DNA of 64,000 nt from Marthasterias glacialis. Lineage: Eukaryota > Echinodermata > Asteroidea > Forcipulatida > Asteriidae. Positions 31,449-43,806 of this stretch are shown piece by piece. The translations under genes and the position numbers were made by a program. Positions within the stretch are counted from its first letter, which is position 1. Every line of letters begins with the position of its first letter. The stretch spans positions 11,506,731-11,570,730 of the forward strand of contig OU452225.1 of the NCBI GenBank assembly GCA_911728455.2, given 5' to 3'. A model generated the notes under the pieces. The model was given only the letters and a program-made list of their open reading frames with translations. It had not been told where the DNA came from and did not search any database.

Positions 31449-31581
31449 GGCTGTGTTTGGATTGGCAGCTACGGCTATGGCTACAGCTGGATTGCCACAT
31501 CATCATGCGTTGAAGTATAGGATGTCCCTAGCAACACCCTTAGCAACAGCGGTAGCCGTAGCTTCCAATTCAGATACAGCC
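31449..31581. mobile_element. TIR MITE, family I
   Basis: GGCTGTGTTTGGATTGGCAG with GCTACGGCTA inside, mirrored by TAGCCGTAGC and AATTCAGATACAGCC. Related GGCTATGG/AGCCATAG pieces occur near 38955-39000 and 44820-44925. Confidence 0.6.
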
Positions 31582-31828
31582 ATAGTCTCTGGCATTTCAA
31601 CTTCTAAAGGAAAATCAAACAACTGAGGTCTACCAGTGAAGGGTCAATAAGTCTTTATCCTTGGGAGGTCTTCAGTTGCATTTAATATTTGTGTTAATTC
31701 TGGAAAGCACAGTTGGTTAAAAAAAAAAAAGTATGCTTTTGATCATTCAATAGACAAAAATAATCTCAGCGTTTGAGATAATTCCAAAATATTGCGTTTT
31801 TTGACCGTTTTGTTTCTTCCTTTCACAG

Positions 31829-32700
31829 ACTTACGAGTACTCCGCAAACACAGTAAGCGGAGAGGCAGAGGTTTTCGATGAGTTGATTCCGCATCGTTTG
31901 TTTGTTAGTCTGGTTCCGGAGGAGGGAGTGATGACCAATGGATTTGACATCGGAGATAAACCCAGCAAAACCGAAGTGTCTAAAGATACAATCAAAATGA
32001 ACTCCTTTGAAAATCATCCTCTGTTACCAGGATTCAGGGACATGCGGTCGAGGAGTTGTCGTTCGACGAGTATGGTGTTGGTGGTCTGGCGAGTAGTCCT
32101 ACCTCTGTAGGCAGTGGGGGCAGCTTCTTGCATATCAGGAATGATGACACAGCCTACCGTATGATGACCAAAGATGGCTTGTCTCCTGTGGAGAAGGAAG
32201 ATGCAAAAGGACCAGGACCAACTAACCTTCATTCTTACTATGTTGGTCAGGAGCAACTTAATAACTTTCCCATGCCACAAGCAGAAGCTGTCCCCGTCAC
32301 CAATAACCACCCTCAACAGGCAGGAGCCTCCAGTCCAAACGATTATGTCACCTCGGAACAAGTGTTTGACATCAGATCACCTGGTCCAGTATCAAACTCC
32401 TGCAATGAAACCTTTACGAATAGTAACAATAACTGTGAAGGAAGTAGCGATAGTGACGTCTCAGATGATCAGACCAAAGATGCCAGTGAATACATGATCC
32501 AAGGAAATGAGTGTGTTACAGAGGACCACGACGGTGCTAATTCAGTTCATCCGACTTGTGTTGTCCCCGATCGGATCCCTTCTCTCACTCCTCTCAGTCA
32601 ACCCCAAAGTGTCGCTCGTGGCAATATCATTACAAATGGGGGAGACTTCACTCCTGAGCTAACAGATGGGGAAGATGTCGTTGGAAACCCCGAGGATTAA
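31829..32700 (+). CDS. gp130-like (+) cytoplasmic-tail exon
   Basis: After acceptor TTTCACAG, the phase-0 frame is open to TAG at 32108-32110; the long downstream frame (to 32700) is offset. The switch lies between an upstream TGA near 32006 and 32108. An internal acceptor GATTCAG| at 32037 would enter the long frame in phase 0 and skip the first part. Serine/threonine-rich tail with YVGQ codons at 32239-32250 and YMIQ at 32491-32502. Confidence 0.65.
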
Positions 32701-33394
32701 TGGGAGGAACAGAGTGGCACACACAAAGGGCGAGAGGCAGGACTCAGACGGGGGTATGTAACACATGATGAAATGCAGAACATCGCCAGAGTAGCGAGTC
32801 CTACTACATAACAGTAATCAACACAGTTATCTGTATATACATAAACATGAAAATATGTCTTGTACAATGTTGTATATTTTACAAGTTCAAGGTGCTTGAA
32901 CCCAGAGAAGTCTTCTTCACATAATTGTTGCTTGGAAGAAGCAAGTTTATACTTACATGTACATGTACGTGTACCCATTAGTTATTATGCCTGCAACAAC
33001 CCCGTGTTCATTTCATTGGATTTGGTAGTTATAAGGGCTTTAGTGAAAGCGATTGATGTTTCGTCCGTGATTTTGTACACATTGTATCAGGCTTTCTTTG
33101 ATTGCAGCAATCAAAGTAAGAGTTGGTGATTTATGGGGTCTTCAGTATGCTTTTTATCGATTTCAAGAGAATTTCAGACACAAAGTATTTTTCTGAGTGT
33201 ATTTTCCATGACTGAAGTAGTTCATACAGTTTGAATTCAGTCAATTAAGCTTGAAATATGGCTTGCTACCAGTTTGAAGAACGACGTAATTGGCATTGCA
33301 AATTTTCTATCAGTGCAGGGAAACTTTTGCAACTGGCACATGATTAATATACAAATTCAGTCTCAGGCATTTAGTGTGTGTAATATTATACACA

Positions 33395-33560
33395 TATGGA
33401 CTGGCAATGAGGGAAATAGTGCACGTCTATGCAACCCAAGGGCCTGTGAGTGACCAGGAGAGGGTCCTATGAAATAGGACCCTCTCCTGGTCACTCACAG
33501 GCCCGAGGGGTGCATAGACGTGCACTATTGTCCGAATAATGCCAGCTAGTCCATATGTGT
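33395..33560. repeat. Long palindrome with perfect 30-bp inner arms
   Basis: Inner arms 33441-33470 and 33474-33503 are perfect complements around a GAA loop. Outer arms 33416-33433 (ATAGTGCACGTCTATGCA) and 33511-33528 also match, as do CACATATGGACT and AGTCCATATGTG further out. It may be a young foldback element or a hairpin RNA source. Confidence 0.88.
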
Positions 33561-33836
33561 TTTATAACACACCTCAGTCCAAAATGTCGGTTAGAAGAGC
33601 TTGAAATATCGCGTTTTTTTGCGGAGATTCTTTTGGATCCGCAGACGCTCTTTACCAGTCAATGGTTTTTTGGTTTTTGAAACTATTTCCGGCTTTGCGA
33701 ACTATTTCCCCCAAATGAAGTGCGTGTGGTGCGTGTGGTGCAGATTTCATGCACTAGGCTATATTAGTTCACCCCACGCGACCGTGTTTCAGCCAATCAG
33801 GATAAAGAACCAGGGAGAGGTGTGTTATAATCTATT

Positions 33837-34158
33837 CTATGAGCAAGTTCGATCAAGGACCAATGGCTAACTAGTGGTTGGTTAGTGAACTATGTAGTGC
33901 ATGCGCACTGACGTTGAAGCGTGACTTGACTCTTGTCATGTCATGTCCATGCGACCATGAGAAAATCACTCTACTTATAACTGGTCCCCTCTGCACTGTG
34001 CTTAGGAAACGGCTATTGGTAACCAGCGATGCAACCAACCTTGATAGGCTGGTTGCGGATAGCCGACTAGACTAGTCCAACCATCGTTGACTAGCGTGCG
34101 TTCGATCAGAGTAGTCGAACTATGGTTAACTTTGGTCCTTGATCGAACTTGCTCTATA
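33837..34158. mobile_element. TIR MITE, family J
   Basis: CTATGAGCAAGTTCGATCAA pairs with TTGATCGAACTTGCTCTATA. The interior GGTTGGTTAGTGAACTATG and its partial inverses also fold. A degraded relative lies at about 48755-49080 (GGTCGACCATGG, CACTCGAACTTGCTCC). Confidence 0.72.
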
Positions 34159-35887
34159 TTTGCTGCTGTTATAACTCCCAACATAAACACAGGCCTGTTA
34201 TTATAAAATTAACCCTTATAAAGATATTAATTTAAATTTAAAATAGCTATTTTTATGGATTGAAGAAAGTTACAAGCTTTCATGTAATTCATTGCACAAG
34301 TATATCCGCCAGTGATAATTAACACTAAAACTAAGACTGAAATATTGTCTGTGATCCTGACATTATCTCACTGACATCAGCTATGTACAAACATTTTTGC
34401 ATTTGACATGCATCTTGTGCATTGTCAGGAGATCAAAACCAATTGTTTTACTCATTTTTCAAAAACCATAGCATTTCAGGCACAAACATTTCAAGGGGAA
34501 GTTTCCCACCATGACCATCTTTATACCGTGAAAGTTATGTACAAATATGTGACCATTTATATATTTTCTTTCTTACCAATGTTTGTCCACACCCTTTTAA
34601 AAAGGTGCCTTTTTTAAAAAGGGATGACAGATAATTTCAGACTTTTCCCTGAATTCAGACCGTTTGATATCTGCCTGGTGAAAAATAGTGTTTCAGATGT
34701 AAAGAAATCCTGCACAATGATTCTCTTCTGTAGTGATTTCAATGGGTTTTTTTACGCCGGATATCTTATAAAAAATAGTAAAATGGCGTATTCAAGAGCA
34801 CTGTAAAGGGGCTTGTTTAGGAAAAGTGAACATTTTTCATTGGCAATAAGTACCCCCCTGGAAAAAATGGCGCACCCCCTTGTGCCCCCCCCCCAAGATT
34901 TTACCCTCGTTTCGCCACTGGTTATCAAAAGGTGGATATGCCATCATGTGAACAAACCTCCAAAAAATTTGGATCCTCGTTTCCTTTTTGCCAATGACCA
35001 TCACCCTTGGACTTTGTAAGGGACAAGCTGACCATTATCCGTGTTGAATGGTTTGTAGTGTAGTATTTAACCCAACTGGATGCTACATACAGACTGATAA
35101 TGAAAAAATCATTAAAAAACTGATTTTTAGTAAACTACAATGAGAAAATTCACACTGAACACACAATTCCAAAAAACTCAAGGCCCCTTTTTTATAACAT
35201 ACAATAATCTATAGACCCAACATTTACATTAAGTATTTAATATAATATTCGTTTTACATATTTATCTTAAACTCCTATGTAACATATATTGTAGATAAAG
35301 GAAATTTAACCTCTATTTCAATAAAGATGCTAAGCACTTTGTGTTGCTAAGTACAGTAAAATCTTGCTTATCAGAAACATGCTACCAGCCAAAATGGCAT
35401 AAAATTGTTGTTATTGTGCGCCGGTGCCCTGCAAGATGTCTTCTGTTAAACAGATTTGTGAAATTGGGTCTTGAACACAAGGAAAACTGGTTGTAATAGA
35501 TCTTTATCATGCTGCCACCATCTTGGTCATGTGCCCTGTATCCAATAACAGTAATAGATGCTAATATTCATTGCACAAAAAGTAACCAGACTATTTGCCC
35601 TTCCAGCCATTTGTTTGAATGGGAGAAAATCAAGATGGCCGCACCATGATAAAGGTCTATTAATTGGTCTTGTTATTTAAAAAAAAAAAAACGTCAACAT
35701 TTTCATCAGTGAATCCTGACTTTCTGAAAAGGTTTATATATCAGGGTAGTATGACCTTTGTTTTTAGCGACGTGTTAGGCCATGTCCTAATTAGCGGCTG
35801 TCGCTTTACACGTGGGCATGTGTTGAATAAAGCAGCACCCTGAACAACAGCTATACAACTCTAGCCACAGCCACCAACGGGAAACCG

Positions 35888-35931
35888 GTCCTTTTCCATT
35901 GTTCTCGGCGATGAAAACAATGGAAAAGGAC
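35888..35931. repeat. Hairpin with 16-bp perfect arms
   Basis: GTCCTTTTCCATTGTT at 35888 and AACAATGGAAAAGGAC at 35916 are perfect complements with a 12-nt loop. Isolated; no function is evident. Confidence 0.6.
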
Positions 35932-36277
35932 AAGTCTGTGGGACGCCCGCTATCGTCTCAAAACCAGGAAAGAGCCAAACATCCATAATTTTTTACTGTT
36001 TTCCAGTTTTCTATGACATCAAAAATGAATAAAAAAAGAGGAAATTGGCTGATCTGCTGAAAAGTTGTATGCCTGTATAACACATTGAGACATTGACCTT
36101 CAAAATGGTGACGTCAGGTGAATTGTGTCAATACTTTCTCATCAGTACATTCAGCACAGTGTGAAATACAATAATCTGCTTCCGAAGTAGTTATTCATGT
36201 AAAGTAACCAACAGTGTTGTAGTCAAGACAGTTACACCCGAGACCAAGACCAAGACCAAGACTAGCATGTCCAAATT

Positions 36278-36870
36278 GTACAAACTTCCCCCTGGAAGAC
36301 ACTGCCTAGTCCCTACCCAATGTCCAGTCAGCACACTCCATTGAGCTGAGTGAGCGAAAATTACTAAGTACAAACTTCCCCTTGGAAGATATGACCTAGT
36401 CCCTACCCAATGTCCAGTCAGCACACTCCATTGAGCTGAGTGAGCGAAAATTACTAAGTACAAACTTCCCCTTGGAAGATATGACTTAGTCCCTACCCAA
36501 TGTCCAGTGCGCACACTCTATTGAGCTGAGTGAGCGAAAATTACTAAGTACAAACTTCCCCTTGGAAGATATGACCTAGTCCCTACCCAATGTCCAGTCA
36601 GCACACTCCATTGAGCTGAGTGAGCGAAAATTACTAAGTACAAACTTCCCCTTGGAAGATATGACCTAGTCCCTACCCAATGTCCAGTGCGCACACTCTA
36701 TTGAGCTGAGTGAGTGAAAATCTCTTAGTACAAACTTCCCCTTGGAAGATACAACCTAGTCCCAACCCCATGTCCAGTCAGCACACTCCATTGAGCTGAG
36801 TGAGTGAAAATTACGAAGTACAAACTTCCCCTCAGAAGACACTTCCTGGTCTCTACCCAACATTTACTAA
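36278..36870. repeat. 90-bp minisatellite, about 6.6 units
   Basis: The unit starts GTACAAACTTCCCCTTGGAA, with CCTAGTCCCTACCCAATGTC and GCACACTCCATTGAGCTGAG inside. Starts at 36278, 36368, 36458, 36548, 36638, 36728 and 36818. The preceding AGTGTTGTAGTCAAGAC / GAGACCAAGACC lead recurs at 38510-38640 without the array. Confidence 0.93.
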
Positions 36871-37024
36871 GTACCAACTGCCCCCATATGTCTCACTTTG
36901 CCTGGCCCCAATCTAGTTATCAGACTCCTTTGCCTGCTGCTTACATTATACACTGAGCCAAGTGTGAAAATATTTCTAAGTACAAATTTATTCTATATAT
37001 ATCAGAAATGAACACATTTAATCG

Positions 37025-37140
37025 GGGGGACCCGATTGCTCAACTGTGAAGACCGGGTGTCGGCAAGCTACAGACCCCGGTTCAATTCCCACCCCTGCCG
37101 CTGAACCTGAGGTCCGAGCTTAGATAACTAGAAAAAGAAA
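37025..37140 (+). mobile_element. tRNA-like SINE fragment
   Basis: GACCCGATTGCTCAACTGTG and B-box-like CCGGTTCAATTCCCACC with a short trailing body. Confidence 0.45.
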
Positions 37141-37206
37141 AAGAAAAAGCTCCTTTTGCTAAAATTGTATATAAATTAATTCAACTCGTTTTAATAAAAA
37201 GGCCAG

Positions 37207-37860
37207 AATTGCACACTGTGGGAATTGAACCCAGGACCATAGCATCCAGAGTCACCGAGTCCTTCCACTGGACCACCAACTCATCTTAATAGACTTGCAT
37301 CTGACGTTAATTAAAACCCTTAGAATGGACACAGGCAATGCAAAAGAAAAGTTATAGAGTGGGAATTGAACCCAGGACCATAGCATCCAGAGTCACTGAG
37401 TCCTTCCACTGGACCACCAACTCATCTTAAGAGACTTGCATCTGACGTTAATTAAAACCCTTAGAATGGACACAGGCAATGCAAAAGAAAAGTTATAGAG
37501 TGGGAATTGAACCCAGGACCATAGCATCCAGAGTCACTGAGCCCTTCCACTGGACCACCATCTCATCTTGTTAAATTAGCATCTGATGTTAATTAAAACC
37601 CTTAGACTGGCCACAGGCAATGAAAAAAAAGGAAAGAACAGAGTATTGGGTGTTAATTTAGACCCATTGTATTGGAAAAACAATGTCCATAGTAATGAGT
37701 CCTTAGACTGGACCTGCATCTCTTCTTATGGTTAGGTTATATTTAAACTATTAGCCTGGGCAAGGCAACACAACATAAAAAGTGCCTAGTGGGAATTGAA
37801 CCCAGGACCATAACATTTGGAATCATAAGTTGTTCCACTAGACCACCAACTCTTGTTGTG
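37207..37860 (-). repeat. Tandem tRNA-like repeat, about 141-bp units (4-5 copies)
   Basis: In minus sense each unit holds TGGTCCAGTGGAAGGACTC (A-box-like) and CCTGGGTTCAATTCCCAC (B-box-like), joined by a non-tRNA spacer. GGGAATTGAACCC occurs at 37219, 37361, 37503 and 37791. The copy between the last two is badly decayed. Confidence 0.8.
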
Positions 37861-38509
37861 TTTATATTTGAGTTCAATTTAAACGATTAGAATGGTCATG
37901 GGCAATGGCAAATAAATCATAAAATGGTACAAAGTACAAGTTGACTTGAGTTCTAACCCTATCAGACTTTGATTGAAAATTGCTATAGTATGAACGGACA
38001 GAGGAATTAAAAGATTCCAAGTATGTAATGAAAGTGCTCTGTAAAAGCTAATTGTATTTTGGCGATTTTGTTCAAGGTGTCTTTTATATGTACTGTACAG
38101 TTTGGCTTTAACTCCAGTATTGAGCCCTATAACTGAAGTTTGGAATCATTTTGAAGGAAACAAAACCAGGAGAAAGATAACCCATTTGGGGTTGGCCTTT
38201 GGATCAAAACCTCTTGACCCAATTTCATTGCAGTATTTACCACATAATTCTGTACCCATTTGGGGTTGGCCTGTGGATCAAAACCTTTGGACCCAATTTC
38301 AACGCACGGCTTACCAGGTAATTCTGCTTATAAGGCCCATAGATCCATGCGGTTTGCAGTGAGCCGTAAGCGCAGAATCCCAGGGTAAGCAGGGCCAAGA
38401 AATTGGGCCTTGCAGTGTTATCTAAAACAATGGATTTATCTTGGCCCAATTTCATGGCATTGCTTTACTGTGTAATACTGCTCTTAAGGCCCATAGATTC
38501 CAGTGTTGT

Positions 38510-38640
38510 AGTCAAGACTGGTACACCCGAGACCAAGACGAAGACCTAGACTAGCATGTCCAAGACCAAGACCAAGCCCAAGACCAAGACCAAGACCAAG
38601 ACCACAGTGTCTGAGACCGAGACCGAGACCTCGAGACCTT
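38510..38640. repeat. (AAGACC)n / (GAGACC)n microsatellite
   Basis: Long run of AAGACC hexamers passing into GAGACC, preceded by the AGTGTTGTAGTCAAGACTGG leader also seen at 36212. A short version of the hexamer run precedes the 90-bp array. Confidence 0.85.
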
Positions 38641-39144
38641 CACAATAATAATAATACATGTTGTAATGCCTCCTGCTGGCATTTAGAGAGAGAGAGAGAC
38701 TCAGCTTATGTCATGAACTTTGGAGTTTAATCACATTAACACTTGGCAGCCATGTTGGTGAAAAAAAGGTACATGAGTGAGGGGTTGAACTCGAGAGGGC
38801 GCTAGTCATGTATGTATGCATGTGTGAATGTGACACATGTAATAATACGTAAACAAATAATGGGGTAGCAGAGACTTACTTGCAGTTTATATTAGAACGT
38901 CCTTTTAATGAGATAACGTTATCTCGACTCTTTGTCCGATATAATGGCTTTGTGAGTGGCTATGGCAATGCTGCTGCAGCCATAGCTGTAGCCGAAGTCA
39001 CTTGATTCAACTACGGCCCTATGTGTAGTTTTTAGATTGTTTTTACGCAGTGCAAAGTTTTTAAATTTCACATGATGTTAGAACTTATATTTTTCGCATT
39101 TGACACCTCAGTGAGTTATTTCCCTAGTATGACACTTACATACT

Positions 39145-39215
39145 GTGTAGCTCAGTTGCTACAGAGCACCAGTATATTAAGCCAGTGATTGCAGGTTCAA
39201 GTCCCGCTCCAGACA
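39145..39215 (+). mobile_element. tRNA-like sequence
   Basis: TGTAGCTCAGTTGCTACAGA and GCAGGTTCAAGTCCCGCTCC look like A and B boxes. No clean cloverleaf, so a SINE head or decayed tRNA. Confidence 0.4.
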
Positions 39216-41149
39216 ATTTTTCTTTGTTCACCCCCAAATTGATTTAAAAATTGACCCAGTCAGTTTCCCTTGCAGTTTATTGCTTCATATTATACTTGTC
39301 AAATTTTTCCATGGGGTAAAATGTAAATAAATGAGGTTATATATCATGGCAAAATAGAATGAAAATTCCCACCACATAGATCATGTTGTGAAACGTTTCA
39401 AATGTGTTTTTTGAAGCCTAAACACCCATTTTGTCAAATCTTTTCATTTTGTTAAAGTTTGGTGACAGTTCCACAGACAGTTCCACAACACCAATATGTG
39501 TATCTCCCAATTACAATGTTACCGTTAATTATATATGTATACAGTGCTTAACACACACCAACGTATGGGTAAAAACACAAATAATTTCCTTTATCCCCTG
39601 ATGCAAATTTAACATCTATGAAAATGTTACCATTAAAAAAACGTTTAATGTAGAACAACAACAGTTGGTACGGTATCCGTTTATATGGACGTGTGTCTGA
39701 TTTCATTATTTTGTCACATCAGTCTTTTTTTATTAAAATAGACTAGTCTCTTTTTCCTGAAATGAGAATAGCATCCATAACTTGCTTCTGTATACTGGGA
39801 ACAAGACAAAGATGAAGGCATATAAATCTATTACCAACGGATAAGAAAAAACTTCAAAGGTTTGCTTCTGCTAAAGATGGGAACAAACACAGAAATGCTG
39901 TCTTTAAATGCTCCAACTGTTAGGAATATGAACAAATATTTATATCAAATTTTGACAAATTTACCAACAGATATTTTGTCATGTATCTCAATGACATCTG
40001 GCTTAAAACTCAGCTCTGCTTACTGCGGAATTCTGCACTAGGTTTTAAAGCGGATAATGCTTACAAATTAAATACACACAAGTCGAGATTTCCTGGTAAC
40101 CTGCTTCTGTTAAAGGGCCCATGAATTTTTTATATTATTTTTTTTATTATTTTTTTTTTTATTGACACAGTTCTTGGAATTGCACCGTTGTCTCCCATTT
40201 AACCTGATTTTCAATTTTCGATTTGTTATTTTTCAAGTGTAATTTTTGGTTTTCATGCAAATGAGAATTTCCATATGTATGAGCAAAAGTGTAATGTCAT
40301 ATCAGGCAGAAACTGCAATGTTGCAATTAGTTTATGCACAGAAAAGTTGACAGAATTTAGGAAATTTCGCTTGTTTAGTGATTCGTTGTGTCAGTTTATG
40401 AAAGTAAGCCATTGAGCAAATTTTCTCGCTAAAGCATTCTATGAGCAAATTTTGGGGTTCACAGTTTCAACAAAAAACCAGTGACTCACAGTGTCTCCCT
40501 GAAATGACATCATGGCAACAGCCCCCCCTCAGTTGTCTGGAAAAGCATGGAATTTTATAAAGGTTTCAAGAAGTGCACTTTTCAATCAAATTAACACAAA
40601 AAGGGATGTCAATTAGTTTTCATGCACTTAAGGGGATTAGAAAGTAGCACAAAATATGTTCTTAAGAATTATTTACTTCATGGGGCCTTTAAGCATAGGT
40701 TTGTATGGTGCTGTAAGCGCGGGATTTCTGCTTATGGTTCGGAGAGCCATACTGTCACTTAGACAGGTAAGACTTTGAAAACTTGTTTACAACTTTACAC
40801 CTTGAATAAAAAATCTACAAACTAACGGTTTGTTCTAACAAACTACAGTCACTTAAAAAGGGAAGCTATTGCAACACTGAGCAGACACAAGACATCTTTA
40901 AAACAGTTATTTGGAAAATTCTTAGTTATAAACAACAATAGCACTGCAAATAAATGTAGATCTTTTGCTTTCACTTTGCCACGTAGAACTACCTAAATAT
41001 TAATTGTCAATCACCATGCTAGCAAAAGTGGGGCATACATGGGGGAAATAGGTGTGCCTTGACAATATAAGCGTGGAATTTGGCACAGAGTAGGGCCTAC
41101 GTTATGAGAAAGATATTTGGCTATTGGGCCATCGCAGATTTAATAAAAA

Positions 41150-41375
41150 TAATAACAATACGCAATTCTTGTATAGCGCTTTATCACACCCTAGGGCGTC
41201 TCGAAGCACACATTATTTTTTCTACAAGGTATGTGGAGCTATGTTCGAATTGTAAGGCCCAGTCTGGCATAAGGACATCACGTGAAAAGACCGGGGTGTG
41301 AACCCACACTCTGGTAATAAGAAACACCAGAGCTTGAGTCCAGTGCACTTGACCGCTCGGCCATGACACGCCAGT
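41150..41375 (-). mobile_element. tRNA-Leu-derived SINE, internally deleted
   Basis: Minus-sense head (GCTCGGCCATGACACG, CACCAGAGCTTGAGTCCAGT) and the end segment GTATAGCGCTTTATCAC, with most of the body missing. Confidence 0.72.
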
Positions 41376-41429
41376 TTCAAATTGGGTTCGAATTTTGAAG
41401 GAAAAAAAAAATAATAAGTAGAATTTATA

Positions 41430-41635
41430 CACTAATCCAAGCATCAGTCGTTTATGGTGTTTTACACCACCGCAGCTACGGCTGCAGCACACGCATATGA
41501 CACGACATTTGCGCGTCAGCCCGCACGTCCGTGTACCAACCAACATGGAGGATTCACAGTGCATGAGAGCGTTGACGTGCCCGTGAGGTGACCATAGCTG
41601 CAGTGGTGTAAACGCCCATGAAAAAGAGGCTTAGA
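41430..41635. mobile_element. TIR MITE, family F relative
   Basis: TTTACACCACCGCAGCTACG and its inverse TAGCTGCAGTGGTGTAAACG, with ACTAATCCAAGC / GGCTTAGAATAGT ends. Related to 5606-5790. Confidence 0.6.
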
Positions 41636-41941
41636 ATAGTCTTCAACAAAAATCTTTAACAAAAATCAAAATGGCTTTCATTGCTTGTTATATTACCTAT
41701 ATTTTTTCAGAGGACAAATCTGCTATGACCCTATAGCCACGTTTTCTTCTCATTTCTCTCTGTGTGCCAAATTCCATTCTTGTATCATCAAAGGCACAAT
41801 CCCATCACATGCCTATCAAACTTCAACACATTCTGCCCAAACAGAAATTGTATGCACATAGCATTACAAACGTGACGAAACAAAGTTTTCATGTTGTTTC
41901 TTCGACTCCACCTACTGTTGGGGAATACATGTACCCACATA

Positions 41942-42103
41942 GGGCCCAATTCCATACAGCTGTTTGGCAGAAAATTATGCTAGCAAATTTGTCTGCCCAG
42001 TAAAAATTAGCAGAGAACCAGTGATCGACAATACACATTACATGGAATTTTGACTGGTAACATGTTTTGCTGGTAACCTATTTTCCTGGTATGGAATTGG
42101 CGC
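41942..42103. mobile_element. Foldback element, family C
   Basis: GGGCCCAATTCCATACAGCT at the left and GGTATGGAATTGG at the right. The interior CTGGTAAC motifs are shared with 48347-48680. Confidence 0.6.
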
Positions 42104-43616
42104 ACGGTCAGAACTATGTTTGATAAAGATGGAAAATCTGCTGCAAACGAGCATCCAAGTCTTCCACGTCTTTAGATTTGGCGAAAATTCAAACAATAAT
42201 TTATTTTTGTTTGCAGCAGTGACCACTGTACATAGAACAAGTATTTAAATTATGGTTGGGCAAAAGTAAAGTCACGCCAGCAAAACAAATCTCAACAAAT
42301 ACTTTGAATGGTGATTCAAATATTAACTAAATCCAAATTGTGATACAAATATTAATTAAAATCGTGTTTTAAATACTAGTATCTCATTTTAAGAAACAAA
42401 CCATTAAAAAGAAAAGAAAAAAAAAACAATTGCAACAACAAAAAATCACAGCTCAAACACATCAATACATTAATAACACATGTACTACTTCATCACAGAA
42501 AACATTTTTATTTTGCATGACCAAAACTTGTCAATCACTTGAAAGCTCAAGTGAAGTAGCAGTCAAAGCAAGGTTGTGGTTCGAATTCCATCAAGTACAT
42601 CAATTCAATACAGGAAACACAACACAATAGCAGTTTTTCTCAATGGTTGAAAAGAAAAATTGCACTGCAACCACCCGAAAGTGTTTCAACATGTGAATGG
42701 ATATGCAGGCTTATACTGAAAATAATTTCAGTTGATTTGAATCATAATTTGTTTAATTACTCTCAAATTTGGACGGAAAATGCAGGTAAAATTCTTTCTG
42801 TCCATTTGAGATGAAGAAATGGAGGATGATTTAAAAATATTTATTGAAAAAAAAAACCAAGTGATTCAACTGAAATTACTTTCAGTACCTGCCTACTTTT
42901 GCATTCAGGTGTTGAAACACTTTTCGGTGGTTTCAGGTACTTAAAAAAAAACACGTTGCAACCGTTCGGAAAACTGCTAGCCTGACAGATGCAAAGTCTG
43001 GTACCCTGTCTTGTGTTTCCTGTCATAAATAGATCTGAGTCTTGAGTACACAAGGCGCACGAGCATTTAAAACTCTGTAGCAGCTACATACACACAAGGA
43101 GAGTTTTGTATATGCAGTATGAAGAACCAAAAATATATGTTATTGATATACTTATATTTTATTATTTTTTATAGATGATAAAATTGTAGTTCGGTTAAAT
43201 GGTACAAATTACATATAATACTGTTAGAAATATATTTCTATACTTTGAAATATAATGAATACAGAAAATGCAAATATAATAGATTTAACATTTAAGATAG
43301 AGCTTCTTTTTTTTAATTAAAATACAACCACTTTCGACAAGCAAGAAAGACAATTAGATACATGATAAGGATATAAAGATATTAATATATATACGAAGCT
43401 CAAATTTACTCCATACCTCAAGCAGATACATGACTTATACATTTGTTCCCACAAAAGCTGAAGGAAATCATTTATACTTATATATACATACCCTTTGTCT
43501 GTAAAGTATTTACGTTGATTGGCTATCAAATTCCTGCTTGTTTTCTGGATCCCTTCCCATAATTTCCTGCTCTCTTTTTTTTTTTTTCAAGAAATGGATC
43601 TGGTTTTATGTATGTG

Positions 43617-43680
43617 CTTGTTTATGCCTCTGACGAAGGTCCAGTTTGGATTGAAACTCAAGGTCATTGCCCCTACTAGT
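43617..43680 (+). ncRNA. Hammerhead-like core (weak)
   Basis: CTGACGA, a stem GGTCCA/TGGATT with a short loop, then GAAAC and a GTC cleavage-type triplet occur in hammerhead order. Helix I is not convincing, so this is a decayed ribozyme at best. The CTGACGA...GAAAC layout is known from Penelope-like retroelements. Confidence 0.25.
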
Positions 43681-43734
43681 TTTATATATACATATATTCA
43701 TATATTGATTGGGGTGAGCAAAGAAAATTTGGCT

Positions 43735-43806
43735 GATGCCCGGACTCGAACCCGTGACCTGTAGAACACTGTACGAGCGCTCTAACCAACTGAGCTAACC
43801 AGCCCA
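43735..43806 (-). mobile_element. tRNA-derived SINE head
   Basis: Minus sense GGCTGGTTAGCTCAGTTGGT, TTAGAGCGCTCG and ACGGGTTCGAGTCC. The acceptor stem pairs 7 bp (one wobble), but the T stem and anticodon stem are broken, so not a working tRNA. Confidence 0.55.

Larger units (their letters stand above)
29415..32700 (+). pseudogene. gp130-like class I cytokine receptor: TM, box 1 and STAT-motif tail (interrupted)
   Basis: Two exons are visible: 29415-29554 (membrane segment plus box 1) and 31829-32700 (cytoplasmic tail). The membrane segment is VWIVLAACGSTVGFIMLSVC, followed in the same frame by TAA (29495-29497) and then GVKKSTLKFPNITISPQLG, a box 1-like proline motif. The tail opens TYEYSANTVSGEAEVFDELI in one frame and continues in another from about 32040, ending at TAA 32698-32700. 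The second frame has two STAT3-type YxxQ motifs (YVGQ, YMIQ). Phases and exon length match the minus-strand paralogue. Ectodomain exons were not found upstream. It may be a decaying gene, a membrane-anchored decoy, or an assembly error. Confidence 0.65.

Noticed and set aside
36191..36514. Repetitive peptide frame on - strand
   Set aside because: The 90-bp period is a multiple of three, so any open phase repeats; no start or splice support.
43735..43806. Possible functional tRNA gene on - strand
   Set aside because: The acceptor and D stems pair, but the anticodon and T stems do not; it reads as a SINE head.
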